A stretch of 56,318 nucleotides of DNA, taken from positions 1 to 56,318 of the forward strand of contig NZ_SMJW01000017.1 in assembly GCF_004348335.1 (NCBI RefSeq), in the 5' to 3' direction. Below the pieces are notes generated by a model, which did no database searches, was not told where the DNA came from, and saw only the letters and a program-made list of their open reading frames with translations. Made by a program: the position numbers and the translations under genes. The DNA is from Actinomadura bangladeshensis. Its GTDB lineage: Bacteria; Actinomycetota; Actinomycetes; Streptosporangiales; Streptosporangiaceae. Shown in pieces: positions 31,778 to 40,106 of this stretch. Numbering within the stretch: the first letter of the stretch is position 1; every line of letters starts with the position of its first letter.

Positions 31778-32634
31778 TCGCCGCTCATCGCCTTCCACTG
31801 GCGGTCGGCGACGGGACGCCAGGTGTCGTGGCGCTCGTGGAACAGCGTGAACGCCTGGGAGCCGCTCCAGTCGTCCGGCAGGAGCTCGGCGGGCAGGGCC
31901 GGGTCGAGGAACGGGAACCGGCGCCATGCCTGGACGAGCCGCGTGTGCGCGGCGAACGTGCCCGGATCGTCGCGGGGGCGCAGCGCGTTGACGGCCTCCA
32001 GGAAGTCCTCGTAGGAGAGTTCGATCTCGTCGAGGTCCCACGCCTGCCGGGCCACCCGGCGCGCCTCGGCGAGGTCGCCGAGCCGCCCGGTGAACAGGGT
32101 GGAGGTGTCGGCGACGCCGATCTCGGCGAGGACGCCCCGCACCTCCCGCTCGCGTACGGGGTGCGGGGTCGCCCACACGCCGGGGGACAGGTTGCCGAGC
32201 CCGTTCCAGGCGAGCCGCGTCCGCAGCAGGTGGCGGAGCCTGCGGTTGGTCTCCGGGACGGTCGCGAGGACCAGCAGCCACCGCCCGTCCCAGTCGCCGA
32301 CCGGGCCGCCGAAGCCGTAGATGCGGTCGGTGCCGTCGGTGAGCAGCCGCTCGCCGGCCGGGGTGAGCCGCCAGGCGGTGCGGCGGCCGTGCCGCTCCCC
32401 GGCGAGCCAGCCCTCGGCGGCGCTGCGCGCGAGCGCCTGCCGGACGGCCTTCTCCTCCACGCCGAGCAGCCCGAGCGCCCGCAGGAACGTCGCCGTCCAG
32501 ACCGGCTCGCCGCCGGGCAGGACGAACTCGCCGAGCACGGTCAGCAGCAGCGACCGGGCGCTTGCCGCGCCCAGCTCGCGCCGGCGCCGGAACTCCGGCC
32601 GGGGGTGCGCCGCGTCCTCGCCGGATCGGGCCAT
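31774..32634 (-). CDS. PaaX-family transcriptional repressor
   Basis: The 286-residue protein has a PaaX N-terminal winged helix (SARSLLLTVLGEFVLPGGEPVWTATFLRALGLLGVEEKAVRQALARSAAEGWL), wing GERHGRRTAWRLTPAG, and the PaaX-like C-terminal domain with WDGRWLLVLATVPETNRRLRHLLRTRLAWNGLGNLSPGVWATPHP. The family classically senses phenylacetyl-CoA. Here the neighbours make benzoyl-CoA, so an aryl-CoA ligand is a reasonable inference. It faces away from the benzoate-CoA ligase gene and probably controls it from the shared 204-base region. Three GTACC repeats lie in its own upstream region. Confidence 0.87.
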   Translation of the reverse strand: MARSGEDAAHPRPEFRRRRELGAASARSLLLTVLGEFVLPGGEPVWTATFLRALGLLGVEEKAVRQALARSAAEGWLAGERHGRRTAWRLTPAGERLLTDGTDRIYGFGGPVGDWDGRWLLVLATVPETNRRLRHLLRTRLAWNGLGNLSPGVWATPHPVREREVRGVLAEIGVADTSTLFTGRLGDLAEARRVARQAWDLDEIELSYEDFLEAVNALRPRDDPGTFAAHTRLVQAWRRFPFLDPALPAELLPDDWSGSQAFTLFHERHDTWRPVADRQWKAMSGD

Positions 32635-32709
32635 GTGCTTCTCCTCCTGAGCCCTTCTGGGGCGCGGCCGTCCATGGAACGCTGTCCAGTATTGCGCGAG
32701 TATGCAGCG

Positions 32710-32735
32710 GTACCGCGTGCGTACCGCGCGGTACC
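32710..32735. repeat. Three GTACC repeats in the PaaX upstream region
   Basis: GTACC occurs at 32710-32714, 32721-32725 and 32731-32735, each within a C/G-rich GTACCGCG-like unit. The spacing is 10-11 bases, about one DNA turn. This places all copies on one face of the helix 75-100 bases before the PaaX start, a plausible regulator array. Confidence 0.45.
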
Positions 32736-32776
32736 CGCGAGCGTTCCTCCCGACCGGCCATCATTCGACAAGTCTA

Positions 32777-32805
32777 TTGACTAACGTTTTGTCTATGTAG
32801 AGCAT
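32777..32805 (+). promoter_or_regulatory. Promoter of the benzoate-CoA ligase gene
   Basis: TTGACT (32777-32782) and GAGCAT (32800-32805) are 17 bases apart. A dyad GACAA (32767-32771)/TTGTC (32789-32793) and AGTC-N4-GACT (32771-32782) overlap it. The same TTGAC and GAGCAT elements recur before boxC, so both may share one regulator or sigma preference. Confidence 0.5.
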
Positions 32806-32838
32806 TGGTGCCACGGTTCCCGGCGACTGGAGACCCCC

Positions 32839-34482
32839 ATGACCGCTGAAACGGCGACTGCCGACACGGCGACCGCACCGGCCGCGCCCGACACGTTCAA
32901 CGCCTCCGAATACCTGCTCCAGCCGGCCTTCCGACCGGATACCGCCGGCCGGACGGCGCTCAGCGGGCCCGGCGGGGACCTCGGCTACGGCGAACTGGCC
33001 GACCTCGCCGGGCACATCGCCGCCGGGCTGGAGTCCTGGGGGACGCGGGCCGAGGAGCGCGTGGTCCTGTTCATGGCCGATGGCCCGCTGATGGCCGCGG
33101 CGATCCTCGGCGCCATGCGGCTCGGCGCCGTCCCGGTCCCGGTGTCCACGATGCTGACCGGAGCGGAACTGGCCGCGCTGCTGAACGACGCGCGGGCCAG
33201 GGTGCTGCTGGTCAGCGGCCGTTTCGCGGTGGCCGCCGAGGCGGCGCTGGCGCAGGCGCCGGGCGTCCGCAACGTCGCGGTGGAAGCGGTGGAAGGGGGC
33301 GCCGCCGAGGGGAGCGCGGGGCTCCAGGTGCCGCCCGGCGTGCGGGTGAGTCCCTTCGACGACCTCGTCCGGGCCGGGCGCGAGCGGGGCGGGAAGCTGA
33401 CCGAGCCCTACCTGACCTCGGACGACTCCAGCGCGCTGTGGCTCTACACGTCCGGGACGACCGGCAAGCCGAAAGGCGCGATGCACCGGCACGCCAACAT
33501 CCGGCACGTCGTGGAGACCTACGGCCGCCAGGTCCTCGGCATCACCCCGGAGGACCGCTGCTACTCGGTCGCCAAGCTGTTCTTCGCCTACGGCATCGGC
33601 AACTCGCTGTTCTTCCCGCTCTCCGCCGGCGCGACCGCGATCCTGGACCCGGACCGGCCGACGCCCGCCTCGGTGGCCGAGCGGCTGGTCGAGTACCGCC
33701 CGACGCTGTTCTTCGCCGTGCCCACGTTCTTCGCCGCGATCCTGAACGCGGACGTGCCGGCGGAGGCGTTCGCGTCCGTCCGGCTGGCGGTGTCGGCGGG
33801 CGAGCCGCTGCCCGCCGAGCTGTGCCGCCGCTTCACCGCCAGGTACGGCGTGGAGATCATCGACGGGATCGGCTCGACGGAGTGCCTGCACATCTTCCTG
33901 TCCAACCGTCCGGGCGAGGTCCGCCCGGGGACGACCGGCACCGCCGTCCCCGGCTACGAGTTGCGGATCGTCGACGCGGACGGCGCCGACGTCCCGCCGG
34001 GCACGCCGGGCTCCCTGCTGGTGAAGGGCGAGTCGATCGCGACGGGCTACTGGTGCCGCACCGGCACGACCCGGAAGGTGTTCCAGGGGGAGTGGCTGCG
34101 CACCGGCGACACCTACGTGAGGGACGAGGACGGCTACTACACCTGCCTCGGCCGGACCGGCGACATGCTCAAGGCGGGCGGGATCTGGGTGTCGCCGGCC
34201 GAGGTCGAGGGCCGGCTGCTGGAGCATCCGGCGGTGGCGATGGCCGCGGTCGTCGGGCTGCCGGACGCCGACGGCCTGGACAAGCCGGTCGCCGCCGTCG
34301 TCCTCAAGGAGGGCGCGGCCGCCGAGCCGGCGGAGCTGATCGGCTTCTGCCGGGCGGGGCTCGCGTCGTTCAAGCGCCCCCGCGAGGTGCTGATCGTGGA
34401 CGGGCTCCCGACGACCCCCACCGGCAAGCTGCGCCGCTTCGCCGTCCGCGAACTGGCCGCGACCCTGCTGAACACGCCCTGA
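32839..34482 (+). CDS. bclA: Benzoate-CoA ligase
   Basis: The 547-residue protein is an AMP-forming acyl-CoA synthetase. It has the A3 loop LWLYTSGTTGKPKGAMH (about residue 200), then YSVAKLFFAYGIGNSLFFPLSAGA, a stretch typical of benzoate-CoA ligases. GIGSTECLHIFLSN, the A7/A8 region WLRTGDTYVRDEDGYYTCLGRTGDMLKAGG and the A10 Lys in PTTPTGKLRR follow. The length fits the family. It activates benzoate with ATP and CoA to benzoyl-CoA, the substrate of BoxB. BoxC and BoxB follow on the same strand but after a separate promoter. 4-Hydroxybenzoate or related ligases are possible alternatives, but the context favours benzoate. Confidence 0.9.
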   Translation: MTAETATADTATAPAAPDTFNASEYLLQPAFRPDTAGRTALSGPGGDLGYGELADLAGHIAAGLESWGTRAEERVVLFMADGPLMAAAILGAMRLGAVPVPVSTMLTGAELAALLNDARARVLLVSGRFAVAAEAALAQAPGVRNVAVEAVEGGAAEGSAGLQVPPGVRVSPFDDLVRAGRERGGKLTEPYLTSDDSSALWLYTSGTTGKPKGAMHRHANIRHVVETYGRQVLGITPEDRCYSVAKLFFAYGIGNSLFFPLSAGATAILDPDRPTPASVAERLVEYRPTLFFAVPTFFAAILNADVPAEAFASVRLAVSAGEPLPAELCRRFTARYGVEIIDGIGSTECLHIFLSNRPGEVRPGTTGTAVPGYELRIVDADGADVPPGTPGSLLVKGESIATGYWCRTGTTRKVFQGEWLRTGDTYVRDEDGYYTCLGRTGDMLKAGGIWVSPAEVEGRLLEHPAVAMAAVVGLPDADGLDKPVAAVVLKEGAAAEPAELIGFCRAGLASFKRPREVLIVDGLPTTPTGKLRRFAVRELAATLLNTP

Positions 34483-34525
34483 GCGGGCGCCGGCCGCCCC
34501 GGCCCGGGACGGCCCACGGACCGAT

Positions 34526-34568
34526 GTACTACAAACTCTTGACGTACTGAGCGAATTTTGTGGAGCAT
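34526..34568 (+). promoter_or_regulatory. boxC promoter with paired GTACT sites
   Basis: TTGACG (34539-34544) and GAGCAT (34563-34568) are 18 bases apart. GTACT occurs at 34526-34530 and 34544-34548, flanking and overlapping the -35 box. The arrangement resembles the ligase promoter upstream. Confidence 0.5.
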
Positions 34569-34598
34569 GATGGGACGACACCGGCGGAAGGACACCCC

Positions 34599-36251
34599 AT
34601 GACCACCCCGCACGTGGAGTTCCGCGTGGACCCGTCCCGGTACCGGCACTGGAGGCTGGACGTCGACGGACCCGTCGCCACCCTCACGATGGCGGTGGAC
34701 GAGCAGGGCGGCCTGGTCCCCGGCTACGAGCTGAAGCTCAACTCCTACGACCTCGGCGTCGACATCGAGCTGTACGACGCCGTCCAGCGGCTCCGGTTCG
34801 AGCACCCGGAGGTCCGCACGGTGGTGGTCACCAGCGGCAAGGAGAAGATCTTCTGCGCGGGCGCCAACATCCGGATGCTGGCCGCGTCCCCGCACAGCTG
34901 GAAGGTGAACTTCTGCAAGTTCACCAACGAGACCCGCAACGGCATCGAGGACGCGACCGCGAACTCCGGGCAGACCTACCTGGCGGCGGTCAACGGCACC
35001 GCGTCCGGCGGCGGCTACGAGCTGGCCCTCGCCTGCGAGCACATCATGCTGGTGGACGACCGGTCCTCGGCGGTGTCGCTGCCGGAGCTGCCGCTGCTCG
35101 GCGTCCTGCCGGGCACCGGCGGCCTCACCCGCGTGTCGGACAAGCGGCACGTCCGCCGCGACCGCGCCGACTACTTCTCCACCAGGGCCGAGGGGCTCGG
35201 CGGCAAGAAGGCCGTCGCGTGGCGGCTGGTGGACGAGGCGGTGCCCCGCACGGCCTGGGACGCGACCGTCGCGGAACGCGCCCGGGAGCTGGCGGCCCGC
35301 TCGTCCCGCCCGGAAGGCGCCGAGGGCGTGGCGCTTACCCCGCTCGCCAAGGAGCGCACGGACACCTCCATCGCCTACCGGCACGTGACGGCGAAGCTGG
35401 ACCGCGCCGCCGGCGCCGCCGAGATCACGATCGCCGGCCCCGACGCGGCGCCCCCGGTGGACTTCCACCACGAGTCCTTCTGGACGCTCGCCATGACCCG
35501 CGAGCTGGACGACCTCATCCTCGACCTGCGCACCAACGAGCTGGAACTCGGCACCTGGGTCTTCCGCACGGCCGGGGCCGCCGAGCACGTCCTCGCCCAC
35601 GACCGGCTGCTGCTCGACAACGCCGGCGACTGGCTCGCCAACGAGATCGTCCACTACCTGAAGCGGACGCTGAAGCGCCTCGACGTCACCAGCCGCAGCC
35701 TCATCGCGCTGATCGAGCCGGGCTCCTGCTTCGCCGGCTCGCTCCTGGAGGTCGCGCTCGCCGCCGACCGCGCCTACCAGCTCGACGGCGTCTTCGAGGA
35801 GGTCGACCCGGACGCCGACCCCGCCGCGGTCACCGTGGACGCGATGAACCTCGGCCCGCTCCCGATGGGCAACGCCCTCACCCGGCTGGAGACCCGCTTC
35901 CTCGGCGACGCCGGCGCGCTCGCCGCCGTCCGCGACGCGGCCGGCAAGCCCCTCGACGCGGGCGACGCCGAACGCCTCGGCCTGGTCACCTTCGCGCCCG
36001 ACGACATCGACTGGGACGAGGAGGTCCGCATCGCGATCGAGGAGCGCGGCAGCTTCAGCCCGGACGCGCTGACCGGGCTGGAGGCCAACTACCGCTTCCC
36101 CGGCCCGGAGACCCTGGAGACCAAGATCTTCGGACGGCTCACCGCCTGGCAGAACTGGATCTTCACCCGCCCGAACGCGTCCGGCCCGGACGGCGCGCTG
36201 CGCCGCTACGGCACCGGCCGGCGCGCCGACTTCGACCGAAAGCGAGCCTGA
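34599..36251 (+). CDS. boxC: BoxC, 2,3-epoxybenzoyl-CoA dihydrolase
   Basis: The 550-residue protein matches BoxC in length and motifs. It belongs to the crotonase superfamily but is about twice the usual size. The start VEFRVDPSRYRHWRLDVDGPVATLTM, the oxyanion-hole strand VTSGKEKIFCAGANIRML, and YLAAVNGTASGGGYELALACEHIMLVDD are all present. SLPELPLLGVLPGTGGLTRVSDKRHVRRDRADYF follows. It opens the epoxide ring of 2,3-epoxybenzoyl-CoA to an aldehyde plus formate in the aerobic benzoyl-CoA pathway. GGAAGG lies upstream of ATG 34599. BoxB follows three bases after the stop, so both enzymes are made from one message. Confidence 0.93.
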   Translation: MTTPHVEFRVDPSRYRHWRLDVDGPVATLTMAVDEQGGLVPGYELKLNSYDLGVDIELYDAVQRLRFEHPEVRTVVVTSGKEKIFCAGANIRMLAASPHSWKVNFCKFTNETRNGIEDATANSGQTYLAAVNGTASGGGYELALACEHIMLVDDRSSAVSLPELPLLGVLPGTGGLTRVSDKRHVRRDRADYFSTRAEGLGGKKAVAWRLVDEAVPRTAWDATVAERARELAARSSRPEGAEGVALTPLAKERTDTSIAYRHVTAKLDRAAGAAEITIAGPDAAPPVDFHHESFWTLAMTRELDDLILDLRTNELELGTWVFRTAGAAEHVLAHDRLLLDNAGDWLANEIVHYLKRTLKRLDVTSRSLIALIEPGSCFAGSLLEVALAADRAYQLDGVFEEVDPDADPAAVTVDAMNLGPLPMGNALTRLETRFLGDAGALAAVRDAAGKPLDAGDAERLGLVTFAPDDIDWDEEVRIAIEERGSFSPDALTGLEANYRFPGPETLETKIFGRLTAWQNWIFTRPNASGPDGALRRYGTGRRADFDRKRA

Positions 36252-36254
36252 CCC

Positions 36255-37670
36255 ATGCCCGCCGGCGCGGACTACACCGAGAAGATCCCGAACAACGTCG
36301 ACCTGCACGAGGACCGGCGGCTCCAGCGGGCGCTGGAGTCGTGGCAGCCGAACTTCCTCAACTGGTGGGAGTCGATGGGCCCGTCCCTGCCGACGCAGGA
36401 CGTCTACCTGCGCACGGCGGTGAACGTCGGCCGCGAGGGCTGGGCGCATTTCGGGCACGTCGCCATGAAGGACTACCGGTGGGGCATCTTCCTCGCCGAA
36501 CGCGACGGCGACCGGCGCATCGGGTTCGGCGCGCACAAGGGCGAGCCCGCCTGGCAGAAGGTCCCGGGGGAGTACCGCGCCGACCTGCAGCGCCTCATCG
36601 TCATCCAGGGCGACACCGAGCCGGCGTCCGTCGAGCAGCAGCGCAACCTCGGCGCGACCGCGCCCAGCCTCTACGACCTGCGCAACCTGTTCCAGGTGAA
36701 CGTCGAGGAGGGCCGCCACCTGTGGGCGATGGTCTACCTCCTGCACGCCTACTTCGGACGCGAGGGCCGCGAGGAGGCCGAGGAGCTCCTGCACCGCAAC
36801 TCCGGCAGCGAGGAGTCGCCCCGCATCCTCGGCGCGTTCAACGAGGAGACGCCCGACTGGCTGTCGTTCTTCATGTTCACCTACTTCACCGACCGGGACG
36901 GCAAGTACCAGCTCGGCACGCTGAAGGAGTCCGGCTTCGACCCGCTGTCGCGGACCTGCGAGTTCATGCTCAAGGAGGAGGCCCACCACATGATGGTCGG
37001 CACCACGGGCATCGACCGCGTCGTGGAGCGGACCGTCCAGCTCATGAAGGAGCACGACACCGACGACGTCACCGCGCACGGCGCGATCTCGCTCGACGTC
37101 GTCCAGAAGTACCTGAACTTCCACTACTCGGTGTCGCTCGACCTGTTCGGCTCCGAGACGTCCAGCAACGTCGCCAACTACTACACCGCCGGGCTCAAGG
37201 GACGCTGGATGGAGGGCCGCCGCAAGGACGACCACCTACTCACCGACGACGCCGTCATGGTGGACGCCCTCGTCGACGGCGCCATCGGGCAGACCGAGGT
37301 CGCCGCGCTCACCGGCCTCAACACCGACCTGCGCCGCGAGTACATCTCCGACTGCCAGAGCGGCGTCAACCGGTGGAACCGCATCCTCGCCGACGCGGGC
37401 CTCCCGCAGCGCCTCTACCTGCCGGGCGTCGCCTTCAACCGGAAGGTCGGCGCGTTCGCCGGCATCGAGACCACCCCGCAGGGCGAGATCCTCTCCGCCG
37501 ACGAGTGGGAGCGGCGCAAGGGCGCCTGGCTGCCGACCGAGGTCGACAAGACGCACGTCCGGTCGCTGATGCGGCCCGTCCACGAACGCGGCAGGATCGC
37601 CGCCTGGATCGCCCCGCCCCGCAACGGCATCAACGGCCGGCCCTTCGACTACGAGTACGTCCGGCTCTAG
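36255..37670 (+). CDS. boxB: BoxB, benzoyl-CoA 2,3-epoxidase (diiron subunit)
   Basis: The 471-residue protein matches BoxB. It starts DYTEKIPNNVDLHEDRRLQRALESWQPNFLNWWESMGP. The diiron ligands are visible as two ExxH groups: NVEEGRHLW (about residue 151) and LKEEAHHMM (about 243), with further Glu residues in the same helices. It inserts one oxygen atom of O2 into benzoyl-CoA. It needs electrons from the reductase BoxA (NADPH, FAD and two 4Fe-4S clusters), which is not in this window. It is coupled to BoxC with a three-base gap and converges on the acyl-CoA dehydrogenase gene. Confidence 0.93.
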   Translation: MPAGADYTEKIPNNVDLHEDRRLQRALESWQPNFLNWWESMGPSLPTQDVYLRTAVNVGREGWAHFGHVAMKDYRWGIFLAERDGDRRIGFGAHKGEPAWQKVPGEYRADLQRLIVIQGDTEPASVEQQRNLGATAPSLYDLRNLFQVNVEEGRHLWAMVYLLHAYFGREGREEAEELLHRNSGSEESPRILGAFNEETPDWLSFFMFTYFTDRDGKYQLGTLKESGFDPLSRTCEFMLKEEAHHMMVGTTGIDRVVERTVQLMKEHDTDDVTAHGAISLDVVQKYLNFHYSVSLDLFGSETSSNVANYYTAGLKGRWMEGRRKDDHLLTDDAVMVDALVDGAIGQTEVAALTGLNTDLRREYISDCQSGVNRWNRILADAGLPQRLYLPGVAFNRKVGAFAGIETTPQGEILSADEWERRKGAWLPTEVDKTHVRSLMRPVHERGRIAAWIAPPRNGINGRPFDYEYVRL

Positions 37671-37703
37671 GAGCCGCGCGGCGGACGGCCCGGCGACCGC
37701 GGT

Positions 37704-38846
37704 TCAGCGGGCGAGGTGGCGGGAGATGACCAGGCGCTGGATCTGGTTGGTGCCCTCGAAGATCTGCATGACCTTCGCCTCCCGCATGAAGCGCTCCACC
37801 GGGAAGTCGCGGGTGTAGCCGGCGCCGCCGAGGACCTGGACGGCGTCGGTGGTGACCTTCATGGCGTTGTCGGTGGCGACCAGCTTGGCGATGGACGCCT
37901 CGCGGCCGTAGGGGCGGCCCGCGTCCTTCAGGCGGGCGGCCGACAGGTAGGTGGCGCGGGCCGACTCGACCGCGGCGGCCATGTCGGCGAGGACGAATGC
38001 CAGGCCCTGGTGGTCGATGATCGCCTTGCCGAACGCCTCGCGGTGCTTGGCGTAGGCGACGGCGTGGTCGAGGGCGCCCTGGGCGAGGCCGGTGGCGACG
38101 GCGGCGATGCCGAGGCGGCCCGAGTCCAGGCCGGCGAGGGCGATGGACAGGCCCTGGCCCTCCGCGCCGATCAGGTTCCCGGCGGGGACGCGGGCGTCCT
38201 CCAGGCGGACCGTCGCCGTGGTCGAGCCCATCAGGCCCATCTTGTCCTCGGGCTCGTCGAACTCCAGGCCCGGCGTGCCGGCGGGGACGTGGAAGCAGGA
38301 GATGCCGCGGGCGCCGTCGTCGGAGGTGCGGGCCATGACGGTGTAGAAGTCGGCCTTGCCGCCGTGCGTCGTCCACGCCTTGGCGCCGTTGAGGACGTAG
38401 GAGTCGCCGTCCCGGACAGCCTTGGCGCGCATCGCGGCGGGGTCGGAGCCGGCGTGCGCCTCGGACAGGCAGTACGCGCCCAGCCGCTCGCCGGACAGCA
38501 TGCCGGGCAGCCACGCCGCGCGCTGCTCGTCGGTGCCGTAGGAGAACAGCGGGAAGCAGGACAGGGCGTGCACGCTGACGCCCACGCCGACGCTCGCCCA
38601 CACCGCGCCGATCTCCTCCAGCACCTGGAGGTAGATCTCGTACGGCTGGCCGCCGCCGCCGAACTCCTCCGGGTAGGGAAGGGTCAGCAGGCCGGCCCGG
38701 CCGAGCGTCGTGAACACCTCGCGCGGGAACGTGCCGGTGCGCTCGTCGCCGGCGACGCGGGGCGCCAGCTCCTTGTACGCGATGTCGCGGGTGAGCGCGA
38801 GCAGGTCCTCCGACTCCGGGGTCGGCAGATGGCGGGTGGCGGGCAT
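37704..38846 (-). CDS. Acyl-CoA dehydrogenase
   Basis: The 380-residue protein is a standard acyl-CoA dehydrogenase. FAD-binding YCLSEAHAGSDPAAMRAKA is followed by W-T-T-H in GAKAWTTHGGKADFYTVMA. The C-terminal helical domain has AFGKAIIDHQGLAFVLADMA, LGGAGYTRDFPVERFMREAKVMQIFEGTNQIQRLVISRHL, with the catalytic Glu in IFEGT. ATG 38846 has AAGGAG eight bases upstream. It makes the 2,3-double bond of an acyl-CoA. Chain preference is not clear. It may serve the CoA pathway next door, but it has its own divergent TetR gene with a GTAC array between them, so it may be a separate fatty- or branched-acyl unit. Confidence 0.92.
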   Translation of the reverse strand: MPATRHLPTPESEDLLALTRDIAYKELAPRVAGDERTGTFPREVFTTLGRAGLLTLPYPEEFGGGGQPYEIYLQVLEEIGAVWASVGVGVSVHALSCFPLFSYGTDEQRAAWLPGMLSGERLGAYCLSEAHAGSDPAAMRAKAVRDGDSYVLNGAKAWTTHGGKADFYTVMARTSDDGARGISCFHVPAGTPGLEFDEPEDKMGLMGSTTATVRLEDARVPAGNLIGAEGQGLSIALAGLDSGRLGIAAVATGLAQGALDHAVAYAKHREAFGKAIIDHQGLAFVLADMAAAVESARATYLSAARLKDAGRPYGREASIAKLVATDNAMKVTTDAVQVLGGAGYTRDFPVERFMREAKVMQIFEGTNQIQRLVISRHLAR

Positions 38847-38873
38847 GGGCGGGCTCCTTTCGGCCACCTCACG

Positions 38874-38910
38874 GTACCAAAACGAGTACTGGCGAACCGC
38901 TTGCGGTACT
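38874..38910. promoter_or_regulatory. Divergent promoter with three GTAC elements between the dehydrogenase and TetR genes
   Basis: GTAC occurs at 38874-38877, 38886-38889 and 38906-38909. The last two form AGTAC-N16-GTACT. TACTGT (38907-38912) would be a -10 box for the TetR gene, which starts six bases later without a ribosome site, so that message is probably leaderless. The TetR protein is the likely binder. Confidence 0.5.
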
Positions 38911-38918
38911 GTCGCGGC

Positions 38919-39494
38919 ATGGACCGGGCGGACGAGCGCGTCACGCGGGCGGCGCGGCGGCGGGAGGCGCTGATCGGGCGGCTCATGGACGTCTTCCTCG
39001 ACCGCGGGTTCGCCGAGCTGAGCGTCGCCGACCTCGCCGCCCTGCTGCGCTGCTCCAAGAGCACGCTGTACTCGGTCGCCGCGAGCCGCGAGCAGATCAT
39101 CGCGGCGGTGGTGCGCGCGTTCTTCCGCCGCGCGACCGGGCGCGTGGAGGCCGCGCTCGACGCGGGCGCCGATCCGCGCGAGCGGGTCGGGCTCTACCTG
39201 CGCGCGATCTCCGAGGAACTGGCGCCGGCGTCGCCCGCCTTCTTCGCCGACCTGGACGCGTTCGCCCCGGCCCGCGAGATCTACAAGCAGAACACGGCGT
39301 TCGCCGTGCGGCGCGTGCAGGGGCTCGTCCGGGAGGCGTCCGGGGACGCGGACGCGGCGTTCGTCGGCGCCGTCGCGGGCCAGGTGATGGAGTCCATCCA
39401 CCGCGGCGAGATCGAGGCGCAGACCGGCATGGACGACTCCGCCGCCTACGCCGCCCTCGCGTCCCTCATCGTCGCCCGGATGGCGGCCGGCTAG
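38919..39494 (+). CDS. TetR-family regulator divergent from the acyl-CoA dehydrogenase
   Basis: The 191-residue protein has the TetR helix-turn-helix near the N-terminus: RREALIGRLMDVFLDRGFAELSVADLAALLRCSKSTLYSVAASREQIIAAVV. A helical ligand domain follows: FFRRATGRVEAALDAGADPRERVGLYLRAISEELAP through AGQVMESIHRGEIEAQTG. Regulators divergent from acyl-CoA dehydrogenases usually bind acyl-CoA and repress both genes. That role is inferred here from the arrangement and the GTAC array. It ends 9 bases before the convergent conservon GTPase gene. Confidence 0.88.
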   Translation: MDRADERVTRAARRREALIGRLMDVFLDRGFAELSVADLAALLRCSKSTLYSVAASREQIIAAVVRAFFRRATGRVEAALDAGADPRERVGLYLRAISEELAPASPAFFADLDAFAPAREIYKQNTAFAVRRVQGLVREASGDADAAFVGAVAGQVMESIHRGEIEAQTGMDDSAAYAALASLIVARMAAG

Positions 39495-39503
39495 GCCGCC
39501 CGG

Positions 39504-40106
39504 TCAGTTCCGCGCCGCGTGGAGGGCGTGCTCGACCAGCGCGACCAGCACGCCCCGGGCCACCTCGCGGCTCCGCACGTCGCACATCAGGACGGGGACG
39601 TCCGGATCGACGTCGAGGGCGTCGCGGATCTCCTCGACGCTGTAGCGGCGGGCGCCGTCGAACTGGTTCGCGGCCACGACGAACGGGATCTCCCGCTGCT
39701 CGAAGAAGTCGATGGACGCGAAGCTCGTGCTGAGCCGCCGCGTGTCGACCAGCACGATCGCGCCGACCGCGCCGTAGGCGATCTGGTCCCACATGAACCA
39801 GAACCGCTCCTGGCCGGGCGTCCCGAACAGGTAGAGCCGGACGCCGCCGGAGAAGGTCAGCCGGCCGAAGTCCATCGCGACGGTCGTGGTGGACTTGCCC
39901 TCGACGCCGCCGAGGTCGTCCACCCCGATCGAGGCGTCGGTGAGGGTCTCCTCGGTCCGCAGCGGGCGGATCTCGCTGACCGCGCCGACCATGGTCGTCT
40001 TGCCCACGCCGAAGCCGCCGGCCACCAGCACCTTCAGCGTGTGCAGGGGGACGTCGTCGTCCGGCGCGTACGGCGTCATGGACGGGTTAGAGGCGGCGAA
40101 GTTCAT
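39504..40106 (-). CDS. cvnD: Conservon GTPase CvnD (Mgl-like small GTPase)
   Basis: The 200-residue protein has P-loop GGFGVGKTT (residues 30-38), switch-region Thr in TDASIGVDDL, the GTPGQERF loop (Gly in place of the usual Asp, as in other CvnD proteins) and the base-recognition motif NQFDG. It is the GTPase member of the four-gene conservon and would work with the sensor kinase-like CvnA, the roadblock protein CvnB and the DUF742 protein CvnC at the membrane. The start at 40106 overlaps CvnC by 20 bases. ATG 40079 is a shorter alternative without a better site. It is the last gene of the operon. Confidence 0.92.
   Translation of the reverse strand: MNFAASNPSMTPYAPDDDVPLHTLKVLVAGGFGVGKTTMVGAVSEIRPLRTEETLTDASIGVDDLGGVEGKSTTTVAMDFGRLTFSGGVRLYLFGTPGQERFWFMWDQIAYGAVGAIVLVDTRRLSTSFASIDFFEQREIPFVVAANQFDGARRYSVEEIRDALDVDPDVPVLMCDVRSREVARGVLVALVEHALHAARN

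Noticed and set aside
34137..37235. 1032-residue minus-strand frame opposite boxC/boxB
   Set aside because: It is a shadow frame typical of high-GC DNA; BoxC and BoxB motifs are on the plus strand.
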